Origin: Ardenticatenaceae bacterium
GTDB lineage: Bacteria > Chloroflexota > Anaerolineae > Promineifilales > Promineifilaceae
Direction: 5' to 3'
DNA: 64,000 nucleotides
Assembly: GCA_020634245.1 (NCBI GenBank)
Contig: JACKCC010000019.1
Location: 1 to 64,000 of the forward strand
The notes below the pieces were generated by a model that had not been told where the DNA came from, did not search any database, and saw nothing but the letters and a program-made list of their open reading frames with translations. Shown piece by piece: positions 53,548 to 63,195 of this stretch. Numbering within the stretch: position 1 is the first letter of the stretch; each line of letters opens with the position of its first letter. A program made the translations under genes and the position numbers.

Positions 53548-54560
53548 CCAGTCACCCCCATTACAGATAAATAGGCATCGGCAACTTCCCGTATCGTGGG
53601 AACCGCGATCTTTGCCTGACGCGTGTCATACTCAGCCACAAGCCGGTCGAGCAACTCCGGCACTTCCTTTTCCGAATCAAAACCCAGACCGGCTTCTTCC
53701 ACAATCTCCGGATGACCGCCGCTGTTTAAATAAAGGGCGGGCAGCCCGCAGGACAACGCCTCGATTAGGGCATTGGAACAGGGATCGTGACGGCTGGCAG
53801 CGATGTAAATGTCATGTTGACGCAGCAAATCGGCCAACTGCGGAGAAGGCACCGGCGGCAGCATCCGAATCCGCTCAAATTGAAGGGGAGATTGGCCTAC
53901 AAATGTGAATTCAAACCGCGCCCAGTCCAGATGCTCCTCGATCCATTTCAGAATGGAAGCCCCCTTATTAGGATTATCCGACCAACTGGCAGCAATCAAA
54001 TGAATTTTCCGTGATCTGTCAAACGGAATACGGTTGCGCGCATGAAAAATGGCCGGGTCAACAGCATTCATAATAACGTGGGGAGACTTGAATTCCATTC
54101 CCATTTGCCGGTACATCTCAAGGCTGTAATAGGATTGAAGTATGGTCACGTCGGCCAACTCCTGATTAATTTGCCAGATACGCCGGTCACTCTCATCGTT
54201 GGAGCCGCGATAAATGGTCAATGGGCCGTCCACCCGGTGAACCATCCGGCAGCCGGACCGTGCCATTCTCCGCAGTCTTGTAAAATCAAAATTGTATGAA
54301 TTGAAAAGGCATGCCTGGGCAGCAGGCGATATGGTATTATTTTCCACTCGCAGCTCACGCCGCTCCAGTTCGCCCCAGAACGCTTTGAGGAATTGGTTTC
54401 CCCCGCCATACGGCCCGGCCTTAAATTCAAAAAACATGGAGATGTCGGCAGGATGATACCTGGCCCACAGTTGAGCAGCTGGAATACCCACAACATGGTC
54501 GATGGTCTTTGTGAGGCGTTGCCGAAACATACCGGCCCGGTAGCGAAATAAAGTAATCAT
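53544..54560 (-). CDS. GT4-like glycosyltransferase
   Basis: 338 residues with a GT-B donor half: IHLIAASWSDNPNKGASILKWIEEHLD, FEFTFVGQSPLQFERIRMLPPVPS and DIYIAASRHDPCSNALIEALSCGLPALYLNSGGHPEIVEEAGLGF. The N-terminal acceptor half is short. Two ACGGCCGT copies 16 bases apart lie just upstream (54574-54597). Confidence 0.85.
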   Translation of the reverse strand: MITLFRYRAGMFRQRLTKTIDHVVGIPAAQLWARYHPADISMFFEFKAGPYGGGNQFLKAFWGELERRELRVENNTISPAAQACLFNSYNFDFTRLRRMARSGCRMVHRVDGPLTIYRGSNDESDRRIWQINQELADVTILQSYYSLEMYRQMGMEFKSPHVIMNAVDPAIFHARNRIPFDRSRKIHLIAASWSDNPNKGASILKWIEEHLDWARFEFTFVGQSPLQFERIRMLPPVPSPQLADLLRQHDIYIAASRHDPCSNALIEALSCGLPALYLNSGGHPEIVEEAGLGFDSEKEVPELLDRLVAEYDTRQAKIAVPTIREVADAYLSVMGVTG

Positions 54561-54579
54561 GTGTGGTTTTTAACGGCCG

Positions 54580-55290
54580 TTATTTAACGGCCGTAATCCC
54601 ATAACCCGTTGTAAAGCTGGATAAAAAAGCATTTTCCCTCACCCTCGGCTGCCGTTCGCGCCACAAAGCCCACCGCTGCCAGGGAAACACCAACAAACTA
54701 CCGACCAGCCAGCGCCCAAAGCGTCCTGTCAATCTGGGAAAGCGCTTGTTATTCCAATACTGTTTCCAAAAATCCAGTAAAACCGAATAAAACAAACCCT
54801 GATTTTCAATGGTGATTTCGGTAAATCCGATGCCGGATAATGCGGTGCGCCAATAGTGGGCTGTGTAACGGCCGTAATCAAACGGATCTCCATGAACCCG
54901 GTACAAAAAAGGCGCCGTCGTCAACAGCGTTCCACCTGGCCGCAGCACACGATATGCCTCAAGTAGGACAACTTGCGGCTGAAAGACGTGCTCCAACAAT
55001 TCGGCACACACCACAACATCAAAAAAATTATTACCAAACGGAACATAACAAGCATCAGCCTGGACAGTTGTCCCTTTCTCGGTCGCAATATTGGCCGTAA
55101 CAACCCGAAACCCATATGCATCAATATCGAATCGACCACGTTTCGTTTGCCGGTGACCACCCAAATCAAGTACCTGAGCATTTTGGGACCAGGTTTCCAC
55201 CTGACGCAAAAAAAACTCGTCCACGAAAAAGCGGCGCATCGAGTAGCTCAACTCCCACTTCGGCTGCATTACCACAATCTTCTCCTTCAA
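54580..55290 (-). CDS. class I SAM-dependent methyltransferase (Methyltransf_11)
   Basis: 236 residues. VLDLGGHRQTKRGRFDIDAYGFRVVTANI is the SAM loop. It is followed by FDVVVCAELLEHVFQPQVVLLEAYRVLRPGGTLLTTAPFLYRVHGDPFDYGRYT, the post-II signature of the type-11 family. It overlaps the upstream glycosyltransferase gene by four bases. A role in glycan methylation is inferred from location. Confidence 0.9.
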   Translation of the reverse strand: MKEKIVVMQPKWELSYSMRRFFVDEFFLRQVETWSQNAQVLDLGGHRQTKRGRFDIDAYGFRVVTANIATEKGTTVQADACYVPFGNNFFDVVVCAELLEHVFQPQVVLLEAYRVLRPGGTLLTTAPFLYRVHGDPFDYGRYTAHYWRTALSGIGFTEITIENQGLFYSVLLDFWKQYWNNKRFPRLTGRFGRWLVGSLLVFPWQRWALWRERQPRVRENAFLSSFTTGYGITAVK

Positions 55291-56192
55291 AACGGCTCTG
55301 ATGCCATCAACTCATCAGCAAAAACAAGCCACTCATCCACAGAAAGACCCGAATGATGCCCTTCTACAGATTTCCGCACAGCGCGCCCCAGATGCAAAAA
55401 AATAACATTGCCATCATCATCAAGAGCGCGATCAACCGGCAAATGGCGTAACGGAGACGAAACCGGAATTTCTTCAATAAGTGCCGGCTGCCAGATAGTG
55501 TTGGGGCAGGCAAAAACGTTATAACCAGCCTGCCGCAGCGCCACTGTAACCCGATCGCCAACATCATATTGCGGCAGTTGCGGCCAAAAATCCAAATTAA
55601 GCTGCCGGAAACGTTGAAAATCAACCAAATAGCCTAAAACGTGCAGCACACCTTCCGAAACACGGACCATGTCCATACGCACACCGGCAGCCGCAACGTT
55701 CCCAGTAACTTTCGATTGCAAATAGGGCAGCCAGTTTTCATGGCAGGGCATCGTATCCATGTGCAACGGCATCATCAAATATGATTGGGGATCAATAATC
55801 CGGGCAGCAATTTCCAGTGCCGCGGCATTGGCATAACTGCCCCATTCACGCTGCTGCCGCCGGCCCCAAAAGGAACGCCACAATCGTCGAGGGAAACGCT
55901 TTGCCTGCGGCGGAATCGGCGGCGTCAAATTACGAATGACATTGATATCCGGCCAGGCCTGCAGCCAGTCAGCATGCTCCGCGGGCGAATTATTGTCCAC
56001 AACCCACAACTCATGTTCGCCCGGCGTAAATTTCTGAATGGCCCGCAGGCACGCACGCAGCACGTCGCTGGCCCGTTGGTTAGGCTGGTAAGCCACTACC
56101 ACAAGGCGCGGCGCAGATACGGGCTGAACCGTATTCATCGTTACATGTACCGAATATTGGCCACCGTCAATTTCTAAACTTGTTTGTTTCAA
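55287..56192 (-). CDS. GT2-like glycosyltransferase
   Basis: 301 residues. LVVVAYQPNQRASDVLRACLRAIQKFTPGEHELWVVDNNSPAEHADWLQAWP matches the GT-A nucleotide-binding half of GT2 enzymes. The DxD motif is not clear; MMPLHMDTMPCHENWLPYL (HMD) is the best candidate. It overlaps both neighbours by four bases. Confidence 0.75.
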   Translation of the reverse strand: MKQTSLEIDGGQYSVHVTMNTVQPVSAPRLVVVAYQPNQRASDVLRACLRAIQKFTPGEHELWVVDNNSPAEHADWLQAWPDINVIRNLTPPIPPQAKRFPRRLWRSFWGRRQQREWGSYANAAALEIAARIIDPQSYLMMPLHMDTMPCHENWLPYLQSKVTGNVAAAGVRMDMVRVSEGVLHVLGYLVDFQRFRQLNLDFWPQLPQYDVGDRVTVALRQAGYNVFACPNTIWQPALIEEIPVSSPLRHLPVDRALDDDGNVIFLHLGRAVRKSVEGHHSGLSVDEWLVFADELMASEPF

Positions 56193-57001
56193 TAAACACC
56201 ACTCATTTTGCTGATTATTAGCGCCGCTAAATGAAAAAACAGTCCGTTGGATTGATTCATACGTTTAGCAACATAGTATGAAGCTAGCTTGTTGTAAAGA
56301 TTGACTACTATTCTTTGTCCGGGCGCTGGCGGTAAAACATTTTGTCCTCCACGCGCAACCTCAGTAATGTATTCGCTATCCAGATAATTTTCACTCAAAA
56401 ATCCAAAGGCGTTATCGCCAAATATTGATTGAATTTTACCGCACGTTGCAATCAAACTATGGTTCCCAAAACGTATATTCAAGTGGTACGGGTCCCAAAA
56501 TATTTCAAAATGATCAATATCCGCCAATGTTTTCGTCTTCATGGCCAAAAAAGAGCCGCGAACTGTATCATGCTGAAACTGGCGGTCAGGCGGCTGCCAA
56601 GTTGAATGACCGTAACAAAAGAGATGGGTTTGAGGCCAGGAGCGATGGGGAGAGTTACGGCCGTTTCCAACCACCCGATTCCCCTCATTCAACATTTCCA
56701 CTGTATGGGGCAAAAATTCCAAACTCTTTATTACCAAATCATCATGCATAAAAAACACGTATTCATAATCCAACCACAATCGTTCAGCAATAAATTGCTG
56801 ATAGCAACCCCAATCATAACCAATATTGTCACGAAACAGGATGTGTTCTTCAGTGATAAATTCCCGAAGGAAAATCGGTGTTCCCTCTCTTATTTTATGA
56901 ACAACAGCAAAAACATCAGCCGTCACAGCTTCCGAAAGCAATTTATAAACAGGCTCATGAAAATGCCAACCAGCTACACATAAACAAACGTTTTTTTTCA
57001 T
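56189..57001 (-). CDS. putative glycosyltransferase of the rhamnan-synthesis type
   Basis: 270 residues. NIGYDWGCYQQFIAERLWLDYEYVFFMHDDLVIKSLEFLPH contains a DD pair near residue 82, reminiscent of RgpF/RfbN-like GT-A proteins. GNHSLIATCGKIQSIFGDNAFGFLSENYLDSEYITEVARGG follows. The assignment rests on the local pattern and neighbourhood. Codon use is AT-richer than upstream genes. Confidence 0.55.
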   Translation of the reverse strand: MKKNVCLCVAGWHFHEPVYKLLSEAVTADVFAVVHKIREGTPIFLREFITEEHILFRDNIGYDWGCYQQFIAERLWLDYEYVFFMHDDLVIKSLEFLPHTVEMLNEGNRVVGNGRNSPHRSWPQTHLFCYGHSTWQPPDRQFQHDTVRGSFLAMKTKTLADIDHFEIFWDPYHLNIRFGNHSLIATCGKIQSIFGDNAFGFLSENYLDSEYITEVARGGQNVLPPAPGQRIVVNLYNKLASYYVAKRMNQSNGLFFHLAALIISKMSGVY

Positions 57002-57017
57002 CCCGCAATTTTCGCGA

Positions 57018-57626
57018 TTATTTTTCCGGTGTTAAGGTAGCCCGAATTCCATAACAGGGAATCAGATAACAAAAATTTTCTTCATAAAATTCCTGCCACC
57101 AGGGGCTTAAATTAAATAGTTTCTGCGCAATTCTTTTGACAAATTTTCGCATTCGCCAAGGAGAAGTAAACACTAGCTCCAATTCCTCAACACGAAAGCC
57201 AAAATCATGGTAAAAATTAGGCACTCGACGATGAAAGCGGGTGGGCGAATTTGAAAAATATTGGAAGGTATACAGTCCAAAAAAACGCTGGTGCGTGTAA
57301 TCCGAATAATAATATGGGTTGGAAAAATGAGGCACAAACAGATATTTTTTCCCATCTGGTTTTAACACGCGAGCAATTTCCCGCATTAAAAGCTCCAGGT
57401 TATCAACATGTTCAAGGAAACTTTTGGAATGAATCTCGTCAACACAATTATCCGGTAAAAAGGGTAATCCTTCTTCGAGATTCGCAACAATATCAACACC
57501 TGGTAAGTTTAAGCGATCTATACCAATACGGTCGCTGTTCTGTCTTGTCCCACAACCTAATTCTAAAATGAGGGGTTCATTACCCGACAAAATTGTTTCT
57601 AAATCAATATTAAAAATCGGTTCCAT
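57018..57626 (-). CDS. class I SAM-dependent methyltransferase
   Basis: 202 residues. LILELGCGTRQNSDRIGIDRLNLPGVDIVANLEEGLPFLPDNCVDEIHSKSFLEHVDNLELLMREIARVLKPDGKKYLFVPHFSNPYYYSDYTHQRFFGLYTFQYF is the layout of small glycan-locus methyltransferases. It lies three bases after the flippase stop. Confidence 0.9.
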   Translation of the reverse strand: MEPIFNIDLETILSGNEPLILELGCGTRQNSDRIGIDRLNLPGVDIVANLEEGLPFLPDNCVDEIHSKSFLEHVDNLELLMREIARVLKPDGKKYLFVPHFSNPYYYSDYTHQRFFGLYTFQYFSNSPTRFHRRVPNFYHDFGFRVEELELVFTSPWRMRKFVKRIAQKLFNLSPWWQEFYEENFCYLIPCYGIRATLTPEK

Positions 57627-57629
57627 GAC

Positions 57630-58919
57630 TCATCCCTCAACCTTGTGCCGCCAAAAGAGGACTATACCGAGGACAGAAAAGCAAAAATTAGCGACAAATC
57701 GCCCGATAACAACTCCATATGCACCTATATTGGAAATTAACAAAATTGTTATAGGAGCAATCACACTTACAACAGCAGCCACAATCCGCATAATATATTG
57801 ATGTTTTTCGCTTTGCGCCATCCGGAAATACATCTCTGCCACCCCACCTGGCAAGCCAATTAAAACAGTCGCGATTAGCCAATTCACATAACCCAGGCTG
57901 CTCGCATAATTGGCCGGCAAAATAATCGGAATCAACCAATGAGAAATAACTGCCAAAGAAATCCCCAGGAAAATAAACCCCACCCACACAACACCACCTT
58001 CAGCAACCAGCCGGCGACGGCGTCTCAGCAGTGGCAAACGAACCAATGGCGGGTAACGCATTGTAACGTATATGCTCCACAACCGCCGTATTTGTTCGAA
58101 AATTAATAAAGCAATGGAGTAGTCAGCGACAGTGGCTAATGGGAATAATGTTCCAATTAATAAAGCGTCTGTACGAGATTGAACCACACTGATACTGCTG
58201 ATGAATGTCTGATGTTTGCCATATCGAATCATTTCACGAGCATCATCAGTTGGAGCAAGGAATGTCACTGATTGGCGCAGTTGTTTTAGCAGCCAGACGG
58301 AAACGATAATCTGCATAACGGCCGTTGCCACCTGATTCGCCCCATAAAAAGTCACCACCTGATTGACAAACCACACCGATAATAAAATCGGCACAAAACC
58401 GACAAAATCGGTAACGCTTTCACCCAGACGATACCAAAACAGGCCGACAAATTTTTCTTGCGCACCTAACATCCCGCCAGCGGCCGTCAGTCCCATCGTC
58501 ACCGGAAAACTGATGCCGGTAATCACAAACATCCAGGCCAAAGGGATTTCACCGCGCCACCACCAATAAGAAGCCACGGCTAAAAAGCCAACTGTACTCA
58601 ACAAGGACCAACGCAAACGATAAGACAAGTTAATCCGAAAAGCCCAGGGCTGGCCTTTGGCAACATAATGATATGAGGCTGTATCCAATCCTGACAAAGA
58701 GAGTAATTGCAAAAAAGGCACCCAGGCAGCCACCACCCCCATCATTCCCACCTGATCCTTGGGCAGCAGCCAGGTCATCGCCGGCGTCCGTACCATCCCC
58801 AAAGCCAACACGATGACGTTGGCCAGCATCAATAAGCCACTGTCACGCCAAAACCGTCGATTTCGTAATCTTTTTTGAACAGCGCCACGCAGTTGAACAA
58901 GCTGGGATCGAATATGCAT
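57630..58919 (-). CDS. Wzx-like polysaccharide flippase
   Basis: 429 residues with about 12 hydrophobic helices and few charges, in the MATE/MOP superfamily Wzx (RfbX) class. The start is DSGLLMLANVIVLALGMVRTPAMTWLLPKDQVGMMGVVAAWVPFLQLLSLSGLDTASYHYVAKG. It is expected to flip lipid-linked repeat units to the periplasmic side before the ligase/polymerase acts. Its ATG overlaps the stop of uridine kinase by one base. Confidence 0.85.
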   Translation of the reverse strand: MHIRSQLVQLRGAVQKRLRNRRFWRDSGLLMLANVIVLALGMVRTPAMTWLLPKDQVGMMGVVAAWVPFLQLLSLSGLDTASYHYVAKGQPWAFRINLSYRLRWSLLSTVGFLAVASYWWWRGEIPLAWMFVITGISFPVTMGLTAAGGMLGAQEKFVGLFWYRLGESVTDFVGFVPILLSVWFVNQVVTFYGANQVATAVMQIIVSVWLLKQLRQSVTFLAPTDDAREMIRYGKHQTFISSISVVQSRTDALLIGTLFPLATVADYSIALLIFEQIRRLWSIYVTMRYPPLVRLPLLRRRRRLVAEGGVVWVGFIFLGISLAVISHWLIPIILPANYASSLGYVNWLIATVLIGLPGGVAEMYFRMAQSEKHQYIMRIVAAVVSVIAPITILLISNIGAYGVVIGRFVANFCFSVLGIVLFWRHKVEG

Positions 58920-59545
58920 TACGGCCGTAACAAATCCCTCAAACGCGCCACCACCATCTCCATCGCCACCTTATTCAACCCTCCATGAGGGATAATCACA
59001 TCGGCGTGCCGCTTGCTGGGTTCAACAAACTTCAAATGCATCGGCCGTACCGTATCCATATACTGCTCCACAACAGACGGTAAGGAACGGCCGCGATCAT
59101 GAATATCTCGCTCCAGGCGGCGGATAAAACGGACATCAGCGTCCGTATCCACATAGACCTTAATATCCATCAACTCACGTAGTTTGCGTTTGGTAAAAAT
59201 AAGAATACCATCTACCAAAATAATCGGGCTGGGTTCGACCAATACAGTCTCCTCCGTGCGACGGTGAGTTGTAAAATCGTAAACTGGAACCTGAACCGAC
59301 TGCCATTTCAGCAGTTTTTCAATGTGCTTGATTAATAATTTCGTTTCCAACGAGTTCGGATGATCATAATTCTGATGCGCCCGCTCCTCCAATGTCAAGT
59401 GAGGCATATCCCGATAATACGCATCATGGGGCAAATAAGCGATCTGCTCAGCGCCGACCGACTCCAGAATGGTTCGGGCAACCGTTGTTTTCCCCGACGC
59501 CGTTCCACCAGCCACACCAAAAACAATAGGCTTTTTCTCACTCAT
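58919..59545 (-). CDS. udk: uridine kinase
   Basis: 208 residues. Walker A GVAGGTASGKTTVA is followed by IAYLPHDAYYRDMPHLTLEERAHQNYDHPNSLETKLL, diagnostic of uridine kinase. Next come PIILVDGILIFTKRKLRELMDIKVYVDTDADVRFIRRLERDIHDRGRS. It phosphorylates uridine/cytidine with ATP or GTP. It heads the minus-strand polysaccharide cluster, and pyrimidine salvage would feed UDP-sugar supply, though this link is inference. Confidence 0.95.
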   Translation of the reverse strand: MSEKKPIVFGVAGGTASGKTTVARTILESVGAEQIAYLPHDAYYRDMPHLTLEERAHQNYDHPNSLETKLLIKHIEKLLKWQSVQVPVYDFTTHRRTEETVLVEPSPIILVDGILIFTKRKLRELMDIKVYVDTDADVRFIRRLERDIHDRGRSLPSVVEQYMDTVRPMHLKFVEPSKRHADVIIPHGGLNKVAMEMVVARLRDLLRP

Positions 59546-59720
59546 GACAAACTCCCAATAAATACACCGCTAACAAATTCAGTTAAATTTCCCCGGAAAC
59601 TATTCGTCAAATTCCCATGGCACTTGAGGTTCCGGGGAAATAAAAATGCCTTCAATAACCAGTAAACAGCCAGTGGATAAAAAAATAGCCCGGCAATTAC
59701 TTGGGCCAGGCAAAGAAAAA

Positions 59721-59791
59721 GCCACCCAAGGGATTTGAACCCTTAACCTATCGCTTACGAAGCGATTGCTCTGCCGTTGAGCTAGGGTGGC
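59721..59791 (-). tRNA. tRNA-Thr (anticodon CGU)
   Basis: A 71-base cloverleaf on the minus strand: acceptor GCCACCC/GGGTGGC, D-arm GCTC...GAGC, anticodon stem ATCGC/GCGAT with loop TTCGTAA, T-arm AAGGG TTCAAAT CCCTT. The anticodon CGT reads ACG codons. No CCA is encoded; a T run follows. Confidence 0.95.
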
Positions 59792-59824
59792 ATAATGGCG
59801 GAATTATAACAAGGCAAACAGAGG

Positions 59825-60394
59825 TTGACAAACAATCGGAATTGCAATATGTTGATGGTACATTCATCGTTGGAGGCAAACTTGGCTCAGCTTACACGTG
59901 CACAAATTGAAGATACGGCCACTGTTTTGGGAGCTGGCAAAATTACCCTGGTAGAAGAAAACCTGGCCCATATGGACTTATCAGGCATCAATCTGGCAGG
60001 CGTTAATCTTAACTATGCCAATTTAGCAGCCACATCGCTGGATAACGCCAATCTGAGCGGCGCAAAACTACAAAATGCCGATTTATCCTATGCCACCCTG
60101 GACAACGCCAACTTAAGTAAATCGGATTTATTTCGGGCAAATTTGCGTGACGCCCGTCTGGACGGCGCTAATTTAGCAGAAGCCTATCTGGGAAGTGCTC
60201 ATTTGCGCCGGGCCAAATTGGTTGGTGCCAACATGGAAAAAGCCAATCTTCATTTTGCCGATTTACGAGATGCCGACTTGAGCGAAGCCAAACTCTCAGG
60301 AGCCAACCTGACGAATGCCCGCTACAATCACAACACAAAATGGCCCGAAGGTCTGCATGCGCCAATTACAGGAGCCTTGCTGTACGATCGCTAA
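59825..60394 (+). CDS. pentapeptide-repeat protein
   Basis: Up to 189 residues, about 25 A(D/N)LxX units from residue ~50 to ~165 (LSGINLAGVNLNYANLAATSLDNANL...), forming a right-handed beta-helix. The N-terminal 40 residues are unique. The start is uncertain: TTG 59825 has GAGG just upstream, ATG 59849 is an alternative. Function is unknown; some relatives mimic DNA and protect gyrase. Its stop directly abuts the convergent SLC13 stop at 60395. Confidence 0.9.
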   Translation: MTNNRNCNMLMVHSSLEANLAQLTRAQIEDTATVLGAGKITLVEENLAHMDLSGINLAGVNLNYANLAATSLDNANLSGAKLQNADLSYATLDNANLSKSDLFRANLRDARLDGANLAEAYLGSAHLRRAKLVGANMEKANLHFADLRDADLSEAKLSGANLTNARYNHNTKWPEGLHAPITGALLYDR

Positions 60395-62278
60395 TCACGA
60401 AAATGGGAACAGCAATGGCAACAGCAGAACCGACACGACCAGGGTCAGCAAAATCATCGGTACACCAACTTTGATGTAATCGCCAAAACGGTAATCGCCG
60501 GCCCCCATCACCAGCGTATTGACCGGGGAAGCCACCGGCGTGGCAAAGGCCATCGAAGCAGCAATCGCCACCGCCATCAAGAAGGCGTAAGGTTGGATAC
60601 CCAGCGTCTGCGCCGCAGCCAGGGCAATGGGGGCGACGATGACCGTTGTCGCCGTGTTGGACAAAACCTGAGTAAAGATAGACGTCAGCAAAAACAACCC
60701 GGCCAGTACAGCAATGGGTCCCAAGCCGCCAATGACACCAATAATTCCCGATGCGGCCGCATCAACCAATCCAACCTTTTCCAGAGCGACACTCATAGGC
60801 AGCATACCAGCCACCAAAACGATGCTGGGCCAGTTGATAGACTGGTAGGCTTCATCCATCGTCAGGCAGCCAGTCAATATCATCGCCAGTGCGGCTAACA
60901 TGGATGCAGCCGCCAAAGGCAAGAAGTCACCAATCATCAACACCAGCATACCCAACAGAACGACCAGGGCAATACGGGCTTTGCCCTGGTTGGGCGCGCC
61001 AATCATCGATTCTGGCTGCCCCATAACGATAAAATCGCGCCGTTGCTGCTTGAGGGCCAAAATGTCGGTCCAGGCACCCTGAACCAACAAGGTATCGCCA
61101 AATTGAAGCACTGTGGATTTTAGATCGAGCTTGTGGCTGGTTTGCGGGCGATTAAGACCTAAGACAGTCAGTTTGTAACGGGAACCAAATTTGCTGTCTA
61201 CTAATGTTTTTCCAACCAGATCGGAGCGGGGCGGCAGGAGTACTTCAGCGACGCCAACTTCCCGGCTAAGCAAGGCTTTTTCGTCTTTTGGTTTAGGCGG
61301 CTGCACGCCGAGATTCCAATGGGCGGCGGCATGGGCTACGTCGTCGCCTTCGCCCTGGACGATAAGTACGTCATCCAATTCAATGATGGTATCGATGCTG
61401 GGGATGATCGGTTCAGCTTTGGCATCACGGCCGTTTCCCACCTCCCCACGTCCCACCAACGAAATCGCCGCCGGGCGGGGTTCGGCTGACCGCATAATCT
61501 TCAACACCGTCACCGCAAAATCCTGGCGCAATTTTGAGTAAGCCAGGGTTTGCCCCACCAGCCCGGACCCCCGGCGCACGCGCAGACGAAACAAGTTGTC
61601 CGGCAGACGGTACATCTCTACCAACTCCTTCGGTGTGGTCATACGCTGCCCCTCAACCACTGCTTTCCGATTGGGCAAGATGCGGCGGCCGATGAACAAC
61701 ATGAAAAGAATGCCAACGACGACTAAAATGAACCCAATTGGCGTGTAACTGAAAAATTGGAACGGCCGTAACCCATTCTCACGCAGCAAATCACTGACAA
61801 TAATATTGGGCGGCGTCCCAATGAGTGTCATCGCCCCGCCCAGGAGCGACCCAAACGCCAGAGGGATTAACAACTTTGAGGGTGCGATGTCGGCACTGCG
61901 GGTCAAAATGATGACCGCCGGCAGCAGCACAGCCACTGTGCCCGTATCGCTCATAAAACTGGAAAGCAGCGCTACGGCCCCCATCAACACCACCGTCAAC
62001 CACCGTTCGTTGGTGCCGGCCACAGCCAGGATACGCCGGCCAATCATTCCCGCCAACCCAGTCTGTAAAACAGCGCCGCCAACGATAAACAACGCGGCAA
62101 TGGTCAGCACCGCCGAATTGGAAAAGCCAGACAACGCTTCGGCGGTGGTCAGCACGCCAGAAACCATTAGGACAACGACCACGCCCAGAGCCACAATGTC
62201 TACACGAAGCAATTCGGTTACAAACAAAACAATAGCGGTAATTAAAATACCCAACACGAGCCACATTTCTAAAGTCAT
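60395..62278 (-). CDS. SLC13/DASS-type transporter with tandem TrkA-C domains
   Basis: 627 residues. A membrane part (about 1-200) with LVLGILITAIVLFVTELLRVDIVALGVVVVLMVSGVLTTAEALSGFSNSAVLTIAALFIVGGAVLQTG is followed by two cytosolic TrkA-C/RCK-C-like domains (about 210-300 and 325-410). Further helices follow, with INWPSIVLVAGMLPMSVALEKVGLVDAAASGIIG and FTQVLSNTATTVIVAPIALAAAQTLG. It matches the citrate/sulfate/arsenite permease superfamily. Substrate not readable. Confidence 0.9.
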   Translation of the reverse strand: MTLEMWLVLGILITAIVLFVTELLRVDIVALGVVVVLMVSGVLTTAEALSGFSNSAVLTIAALFIVGGAVLQTGLAGMIGRRILAVAGTNERWLTVVLMGAVALLSSFMSDTGTVAVLLPAVIILTRSADIAPSKLLIPLAFGSLLGGAMTLIGTPPNIIVSDLLRENGLRPFQFFSYTPIGFILVVVGILFMLFIGRRILPNRKAVVEGQRMTTPKELVEMYRLPDNLFRLRVRRGSGLVGQTLAYSKLRQDFAVTVLKIMRSAEPRPAAISLVGRGEVGNGRDAKAEPIIPSIDTIIELDDVLIVQGEGDDVAHAAAHWNLGVQPPKPKDEKALLSREVGVAEVLLPPRSDLVGKTLVDSKFGSRYKLTVLGLNRPQTSHKLDLKSTVLQFGDTLLVQGAWTDILALKQQRRDFIVMGQPESMIGAPNQGKARIALVVLLGMLVLMIGDFLPLAAASMLAALAMILTGCLTMDEAYQSINWPSIVLVAGMLPMSVALEKVGLVDAAASGIIGVIGGLGPIAVLAGLFLLTSIFTQVLSNTATTVIVAPIALAAAQTLGIQPYAFLMAVAIAASMAFATPVASPVNTLVMGAGDYRFGDYIKVGVPMILLTLVVSVLLLPLLFPFS

Positions 62279-62308
62279 AGGATTTACGATTTAAGCACCT
62301 TTGTCGAT

Positions 62309-62352
62309 GCCTGAGCCTGTCGAAGCTTGATTGCCTTCGAAAAGCTCAGGCA
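62309..62352. repeat. GAGCCTGTCGAA-type palindromic repeat
   Basis: GCCTGAGCCTGTCGAAGC and GCCTTCGAAAAGCTCAGGC form the palindrome. It lies between the sulfurtransferase stop and the SLC13 start. Confidence 0.8.
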
Positions 62353-62367
62353 ACGAACTGTAGTTAC

Positions 62368-63195
62368 TCACGATTTTGTTGTTGGCCGGGCCGGGTCGGT
62401 GACCCAATCACTCCAGGAACCGGCATAAAGACGGCCGTTTCCCAATCCCGCATGTTTCAATGCCAGCAAATTCACACATGCCGACACGCCGGAACCACAG
62501 TAAAAAACGGCCTTGTTTGGATTGGTTTCGCCCAAAACAGCCTGTAGTTGGTGGCGGATTTGTTCGGGTGAAAGATAACGGCCGTTTTCCGACCAGTTTT
62601 GCTCATAAAAATAGTTAACCGCGCCAGGGATGTGCCCGGCCACCGGATCAATTGTTTCAACTTCACCGCTGTACCGTTCCGCCCCCCGCGAATCAACCAG
62701 CAGCGCTACATCCGGCACGTCGACTGCCAGAACAAGCCATTCGGCACGCGGCTCACCGGAAAATGGGCGCGGCTCGTTTTCTTCTATGCCGCTGCGCTGT
62801 GGCTGTTCCGCTTCCAGCCAGGCTGGCCAACCACCATCGAGGACGGCCACAGCCTCGTGGCCCAGGTAGCGCAGCATCCACCACAACCGGCTGGCAACCA
62901 TTCCGTTTTTATCATCGTAGGCCACAACTTGTTTGCTGCTGTCAATGCCTAACTGTCCCATCCGTTCAATCAAAATTTCGGCAGGGGGTAAGGGGTGACG
63001 GCCGTTATCGGTCACCGGTGGATTCGACAACACCTCATCCAGATGGGCGTAAACTGCGCCAGGAATGTGGCCCACTTCATACTCGCGGCGGCCAAATTCC
63101 GTGTCATCCAGCCGGAAACGGCAGTCAACAATCACCCAATCCGGGTCGGCCAGATGAGCGGCTAAATTTTCAACGTCAATCAATGTCGTGAACAT
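62368..63195 (-). CDS. thiosulfate/3-mercaptopyruvate sulfurtransferase
   Basis: 275 residues of two rhodanese domains. The first (about 1-130) is inactive and starts with LIDVENLAAHLADPDWVIVDCRFRLDDTEFGRREYEVGHIPGAVYAHLD. The second carries catalytic Cys233 in FYCGSGVSACVN. The loop sequence CGSGVSA favours a 3-mercaptopyruvate-type enzyme (SseA), although CRKGVT is the classic rhodanese loop. ATG 63195, third of three consecutive ATGs, best spaces the GAGG site. It overlaps the small upstream gene. Confidence 0.93.
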   Translation of the reverse strand: MFTTLIDVENLAAHLADPDWVIVDCRFRLDDTEFGRREYEVGHIPGAVYAHLDEVLSNPPVTDNGRHPLPPAEILIERMGQLGIDSSKQVVAYDDKNGMVASRLWWMLRYLGHEAVAVLDGGWPAWLEAEQPQRSGIEENEPRPFSGEPRAEWLVLAVDVPDVALLVDSRGAERYSGEVETIDPVAGHIPGAVNYFYEQNWSENGRYLSPEQIRHQLQAVLGETNPNKAVFYCGSGVSACVNLLALKHAGLGNGRLYAGSWSDWVTDPARPTTKS

